Source: Marisa cornuarietis (Eukaryota > Mollusca > Gastropoda > Architaenioglossa > Ampullariidae). From it: a stretch of DNA of 64,000 nt. The notes under the pieces were generated by a model, which had not been told where the DNA came from, did no database searches, and worked only from the letters and a program-made list of their open reading frames with translations. Location of the stretch: contig SMMW01000001.1 of NCBI GenBank assembly GCA_004794655.1, positions 5,267,001-5,331,000 on the forward strand, in the 5' to 3' direction. The position numbers were made by a program, and so were the translations under genes. Positions 59,935-64,000 of this stretch are shown here, piece by piece (within the stretch, counting starts at the first letter, position 1; each line of letters opens with the position of its first letter).

Positions 59935-60087
59935 CTACTGTCGCTGGGAGGACCCAGGTCGCTGGCGGAAGGTCTCAATGACGCTCGTGACCGCACTCCC
60001 GTTGAGCTCCTTGTCGAGGTCAGAGAGCCGACGAAGGTCCTCAACACAATTTACTGCCCCGTCGCCAACATTGAGCCGGAGCCATGT
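59935..60087 (-). CDS. Kinase gene last exon
   Basis: The exon enters at phase 0 after AATGCAG and encodes TWLRLNVGDG...SSQRQ before a TAG at 59935. It is helical in composition (VEDLRRLSDLDKELNG). The acceptor has a weak pyrimidine tract. A weak donor two bases before the stop (CA-GTAGAC) could extend the protein, but I see no partner exon. Confidence 0.55.
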   Translation of the reverse strand, partial: TWLRLNVGDGAVNCVEDLRRLSDLDKELNGSAVTSVIETFRQRPGSSQRQ

Positions 60088-63000
60088 CTGCATTACACCA
60101 CCAAGTCTGTTACTGAACATGACAATAGCTACGGTGTTTCCATAAATGTTACAATAGTATGTTGAGCTGAACTTAGTTTAAGCCCCCAAAATAAATAAAT
60201 AAATAAAACATGGTGAATAAATAAATAAACATGGTAAATAACTAAGCCAACCGTCCGAAAACTTGAACCTGGGAATGAATGCTGATTACGATACAAATAC
60301 ACAGGACAAGATTAGCTTCTCATTTTTACTTCTGACTTGCTCAAGAAAGACCTTGTTGTCGACTAGTGATGTAGATGTGTAGCCAAATGTAGGTTTAGAG
60401 AGAGTAAATGATATTTTAAGCTGTAGAATGTAGAATTTGTAAATACGTTCAATGACTACCTTCAAGTCGTCTTCACCGACCAGCTTCATGATCATCAAAG
60501 CGTCTAGAAGATGGCATAATGACATTGTGGTCAGCAACGAACTGCAACAGAACAGCGAGGGTCGCTAAAAGAACATCAGCCTCCTTACTTTGTTTTATTC
60601 CTCTTTGTTATATTTTTCACTCTGGTTCTCGTAAACCTGTTAATTATCTCGTGTTACATTATTCTTGGCTTCTAGTTTGAAATGATGTCGAAATCTGACA
60701 AGTCACACCTCTGAACATACTAGTTTACATGACAGCTCATATCTTTCAACACGCCACGCCCCAGCTCAAACCGTGCAATATGTAGGTCTGGCTGCTCACA
60801 CATTTTTTACAAACTCCCAGATCACACCTCGCGACAAGCCAGTCTACCAGCAGACACCATTCTTCATACAGTCAACCCCTCCACACCTCGCAACATGTCT
60901 ACTGCTATCTCCTACCTCGCAACATGCCAGAACTGTGTAAGCCTGGGTGGCCAATCCGAAACTGACTCTGCAAACAGAAATTAATGTCCATTTACCAGTT
61001 TACAATGTTTAGATTATCAAGCCTAGGTTAACGTCATACCCTTTTACCATTTTACAAGATTTGATCAGGTCATTAAGCCTAAGTTTGTACAGCACCCACC
61101 CACCCACCCCAGAAAAGGAGAGCAACCATTTCTTACCAGGTAACAACTGACCGATCGACTGTGGCTGTGCCTGGACGCCAGAATGACCCCCTGCCTCGCT
61201 GACTGATCTCGACCTCGTGCGTGGAGCCGCTGAAGGCTGAGCGGACGTGTGATCATTTCTCTGGACTCCATAGGCACCAGGGAAGGTGTATAACAAACTG
61301 TTGTTCTCGCCCTCCTCGGCCACCTCGTCCTCCCAACAGTCCCTCCCATCATCGTCGCCGCCTGGTGCTTTGGTGAGGACAACCAGAGAGAGGCTGGTGA
61401 CATTGACCTCCGCTAGCCGGGGGTCGCTCGCATCAACGCTTTCTCTACGTGCACCGGCCGTACGCAAGCCAGATGACCCAGCGACGCGATGACGTGACGT
61501 ACAGAGAGTGACGTACTGATCAGGGACGCCAGTAGACGTGGAAGGGCATCCGTTGTGTGAGGAGGTGACAACAACTGGTGCCAGTCGGGACTCACCATCA
61601 GGGTAGCTGTTTTGATTGGGTGGCATCTTGCAGTGGGGGAAGGTCTTTACAATGTCTCGATGCAAGGCCTCAGAGGAAGGCCGCATCTGGGCGTTAACTT
61701 GCAGCATGCTATATACGATACGGTTAGTTTCCGAGCAGTACATGCCTAACGATCTAACAAACTGCAACACAGCAGGAAAACACCTTGTTTGTGGAACCTT
61801 ATAGAAATGTATATCGCAATATTGTGATGTGACAATGACAAAATAGACGAACACGACGAAGTGCGATGATAATGACGAGATATCCGTGGGTGGTCGATTT
61901 TATTAAACTTTACTAGAACCAACATAAAAATTAATACAATGATTATTAATTAATACAATCACTTGTGGGATGCAAACTCTTCCCCCCTCCCCTTTATGAC
62001 TGGGTAAAGTTTGGATTTGGGGAAATAGCATTGTGCACTGAACTTTGCACAATCGTTACAAAAACAAATTTTGCACCACAATTTAAGCACGGAGAATAAG
62101 ACGTGTCTCTCAACACTCTCACAGTCCTGGCTTACCTCCCCAGTGGCTGCCTTCTTGAAGAGACTGTGGAATGTTTTGGCCTCGATAGCTCTTCGAAGTG
62201 TGGCGATGTATACAGCGGTGATACCAAAGCTCCAAATATCGGTCTGCAGACAAGACCAAAAAAAAAAAAAGCCAGAAATACCTGGTGGCTTACGGTCTAT
62301 CTGGGATGTAACTGTAATGTTACAATTTTTATCGCGACGTTTTTGAGGAACCTTTATCAATATTTAAACAGATATCTAACTGATGAAATGGATTAAAAAC
62401 AGTGTTTGAAACCATTCGTCTAGCAGAGAAAAAAGAAATGAGAAAGAAAAGGCTGGAAGAGTGATTACTATTCGTCTGCGCTCCTAGTGGTGCGTGGGAT
62501 AGACACTATAGTAACCAACAGTATTCTCAGCATTGTAGGCACCTACAGTGACGTTAATACATTCTCAGCATTCTCGATTCTTATGAAAAAGCATCTTCAG
62601 ACTCAGATAGACCTCTACCACAGCTTCATTTAGTTTAAAAAGGCTTTTGACACAGTCTGGCCCGAGGGGCTATAGCACGTGATACGAAAATTCAACATCA
62701 AAGAAAGACACGTCCAAGTCACCAAAGCACTATATAACAGCTCAACGAGTACAGTACTGCTGGATAACCAAATAGAAGCTTACATTCGCTCCACACTAGG
62801 TGTACGTCAAGGATCTACCCCATCACTGGTACTGTTCAAGATCTCCTTGGAGAACATTATGGTCGAAACCCTCCATGACCATCACACTTACATTTCCATT
62901 GGTGGAAGGCCGAGCTGCAACCTACGCTTTGCCAATGACATAGACAGGCAAAAAACTCCGACCTCATCAACAGACTGACAGACATTTCGAACGCATGTGG

Positions 63001-63919
63001 AATGGAGACCAGCACTGAAAAGAGCAAAGTTATCATGAATGGCAGCGGGAAAGCAGAGATCTGTATGAACAGGGTACAGCTTGAAGAGGTAAGCAGCTTC
63101 AAATACTTGGAAGCCACCCTCTCCAAGGACGGCAGCTTCATCCCAGATATCCGCGTCACGATCGCAACAGCAACAGCAGCAATGGCTAGGCTAGATAGGA
63201 ACTGGCATAGCCACAAGATAAGGTTCACTACAAAGTACAAGCCGTACAAGTCCCTGGTAGTGCCGATCCTGCTCTACGGATGTGACACGTGGACTCTGCT
63301 CGCCAAAACGGAAAGGAGAATCCAGACATTCGAGAACAAGGACCTGAGGAATTTGTTCTGGATCTCATACAGAGAACACAGAGCCAAAGACTTTGTACGA
63401 AACAAAACTGCCACACTGATAGGACATCAGGAACCTCTACTTTCAACAGTCATACGACGTAAGCTGGTCTTCTTTGGCCACGTGACCTGGCACGACACCT
63501 TGTCGAAGACTAGCCTTCAAGTCACCTTTGAGCTAGTCGACGTCGCGGTGGCCAGAGAAAGAACTAGTTTACGAATGATCGTCCTGTGAAGCACCTGCTT
63601 ACTATCGCCCAAAATAGGGACAAGTGGCAGGCTCTGTCAGCCCCCGCGTCTATCCACATGTTCCTCCCCCTCCACCCTGTGACAGGCGCGGGTAAGGCAT
63701 TCTTGACAACATGTACGTCACAGACATCAGCATTGTAGACACCGTAACATCACATCATTTTAGCAATGGTGTGATGTCACAGACCATAGCACTGTAGACA
63801 CACACACAATGATGTCACAAACCTTAGCAGTGTAAAGTGTCTTAGACACCATCTCCGGACTCATGATGGCTGCAGTACCAACGATACTCTGAGCCGCAGC
63901 ATCTGCACCGTCAAGCTCC
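59935..63919 (-). CDS. NEK-like protein kinase, 3' part (N-terminal exons beyond the right edge)
   Basis: Six exons on the minus strand join in frame: 63823-63919, 62136-62243, 61137-61761, 60916-60967, 60460-60541 and 59935-60087, about 371 residues ending at a TAG. Each intron has GT-AG borders and the phases agree throughout (0, 0, 1, 2, 0). The first exon holds the end of a kinase activation segment (GTAAIMSPEM, the APE motif). The second has subdomain IX (TDIWSFG), followed by RRAIEAKTFHSLFKKA, which resembles the KHAFEA helix of NEK kinases. The third begins with the C-lobe helix carrying the RPS arginine. After that comes a Ser/Thr-rich tail with an acidic patch (EDEVAEEGENN), then about 120 residues I do not recognise. 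The ATP lobe and catalytic loop lie off the window, so activity cannot be judged. NEK is my best family guess; another Ser/Thr kinase group is possible. Confidence 0.75.
60460..60541 (-). CDS. Kinase gene exon, C-terminal region
   Basis: The 82-bp exon has acceptor TGTTGCAG and donor AAG-GTAGTC, phase 2 in and 0 out. It encodes SLLTTMSLCHLLDALMIMK followed by LVGEDDLK, a likely amphipathic helix. I do not recognise the domain. Confidence 0.65.
60916..60967 (-). CDS. Kinase gene small exon
   Basis: The 52-bp exon has a good acceptor (TTTCTGTTTGCAG) and donor AG-GTAGGA. It enters at phase 1 and leaves at phase 2, exactly bridging its neighbours, which cannot be joined directly because a stop would result. 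It encodes SVSDWPPRLTQFWHVA. The donor sits in a motif (tgttgcgaggt) that recurs about 24 bp further along, so a second donor is possible. Confidence 0.65.
61137..61761 (-). CDS. Kinase exon: C-lobe end and regulatory tail
   Basis: The 625-bp exon has acceptor TTGCAG, entry phase 0, and donor G-GTAAGA, exit phase 1. It begins FVRSLGMYCSETNR, then YSMLQVNAQMRPSSEALH, the subdomain XI pattern with its conserved arginine. The remaining 165 or so residues are rich in Ser, Thr and Pro, have an acidic run, and look disordered with many possible phosphosites. Confidence 0.75.
62136..62243 (-). CDS. Kinase exon: subdomain IX (TDIWSFG)
   Basis: The exon has 36 codons, phase 0 at both ends, acceptor CTGCAG and donor GAG-GTAAGC. 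TDIWSFGITAVYIATL is the DxWxxG motif and alpha-F helix of protein kinases. The downstream IEAKTFHSLFKK matches the NEK pattern (FEA..x..L..KI) better than other groups. Confidence 0.8.
62630..63600 (+). mobile_element. Non-LTR LINE fragment in a kinase intron, antisense to the gene
   Basis: The plus strand reads FKKAFDTVWPEGL, a stop, then TVLLDNQIEAYIRSTLGVRQ, SIGGRPSCNLRFANDID, a frameshift near 62950, and FKYLEATLSKDGSFIPDIR and ILLYGCDTWTL. These are reverse transcriptase blocks 3-7 and the downstream region. The catalytic box is FANDID, so the first Asp of FADD is Asn. At least two stops and one frameshift mark it as dead. Confidence 0.85.
63823..63919 (-). CDS. Kinase exon: end of activation segment with APE motif
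   Basis: The acceptor TTTCAG precedes G-GAG, so the entry phase is 2, and the exon ends AAG before GTTTGT (phase 0). The 32 full codons include QSIVGTAAIMSPEMVSKTLY. The GT..(I)MSPE pattern is the P+1 loop and APE motif. The aromatic residue usual before the MSPE (as in GTPYYMSPE) is isoleucine here. The DFG motif must lie in an exon beyond 63919. Confidence 0.75.
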
Positions 63920-64000
63920 CTGAAATGAACAAGGAATGTTGTGAGGTGCGAACTACGGGGTGTCGTAGGTCGGCCTTTTAGAAACTACGTCATGACATAA

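Noticed and set aside
26698..63919. One giant gene joining the kinase to the CH/SAM protein
   Set aside because: The kinase frame ends in a stop at 59935, and the CH/SAM frame starts with an ATG in strong context 4 kb later.

Overview
The window is animal nuclear DNA. It has short exons in multi-kilobase introns with GT-AG borders, long CA/GT, GAT, ATC and AGC microsatellites, minisatellites, tRNA-headed SINEs, RTE-like LINE fragments, a hAT remnant and MITE-like elements. This repeat mix and the gene style suggest a lophotrochozoan, most likely a mollusc. That is an inference from texture; no marker gene proves it.

The right 37 kb carries two genes in tandem on the minus strand. The first enters from the right edge (exons 63919 to 59935). 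It is the 3' part of a protein kinase, closest in look to the NEK group: the activation-segment end GTAAIMSPEM, the TDIWSFG motif, a C-lobe helix, then a long Ser/Thr-rich and acidic tail with an unrecognised C-terminus. The second gene (55545 to 26698) can be read completely. It has 19 exons whose splice phases all agree and encodes about 1207 residues: a Q- and G-rich start, a calponin-homology (CH) domain like that of the neuron navigators, about 700 disordered residues, a coiled-coil region and a C-terminal SAM domain. I do not know a family with CH first and SAM last, so this is the main biological find.

The left 26 kb has no gene I can name. It holds a few isolated minus-strand exon candidates with good donor sites (23971-23768, 20072-19986, 17458-17420, 7560-7432, 3527-3430), which may belong to a further gene, plus GC-rich patches near 7.5-8.0, 14.0 and 17.6 kb.

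Mobile DNA is dense. There is an 872-bp element with about 182-bp inverted ends and a GTTCAA target duplication (33293-34164), and a palindromic MITE with a GGGGCC-TTAGTTATGAAG motif (12141-12422). A hAT transposase remnant sits at 58641-59240. An RTE-type LINE 3' end is set into a 41-bp tandem repeat (51421-52236), and a second LINE lies antisense inside a kinase intron (62630-63600). Also present are three copies of a 200-270 bp dispersed repeat, several SINEs, and minisatellites with periods of 35, 38 and 40 bp, three of them around the two genes.
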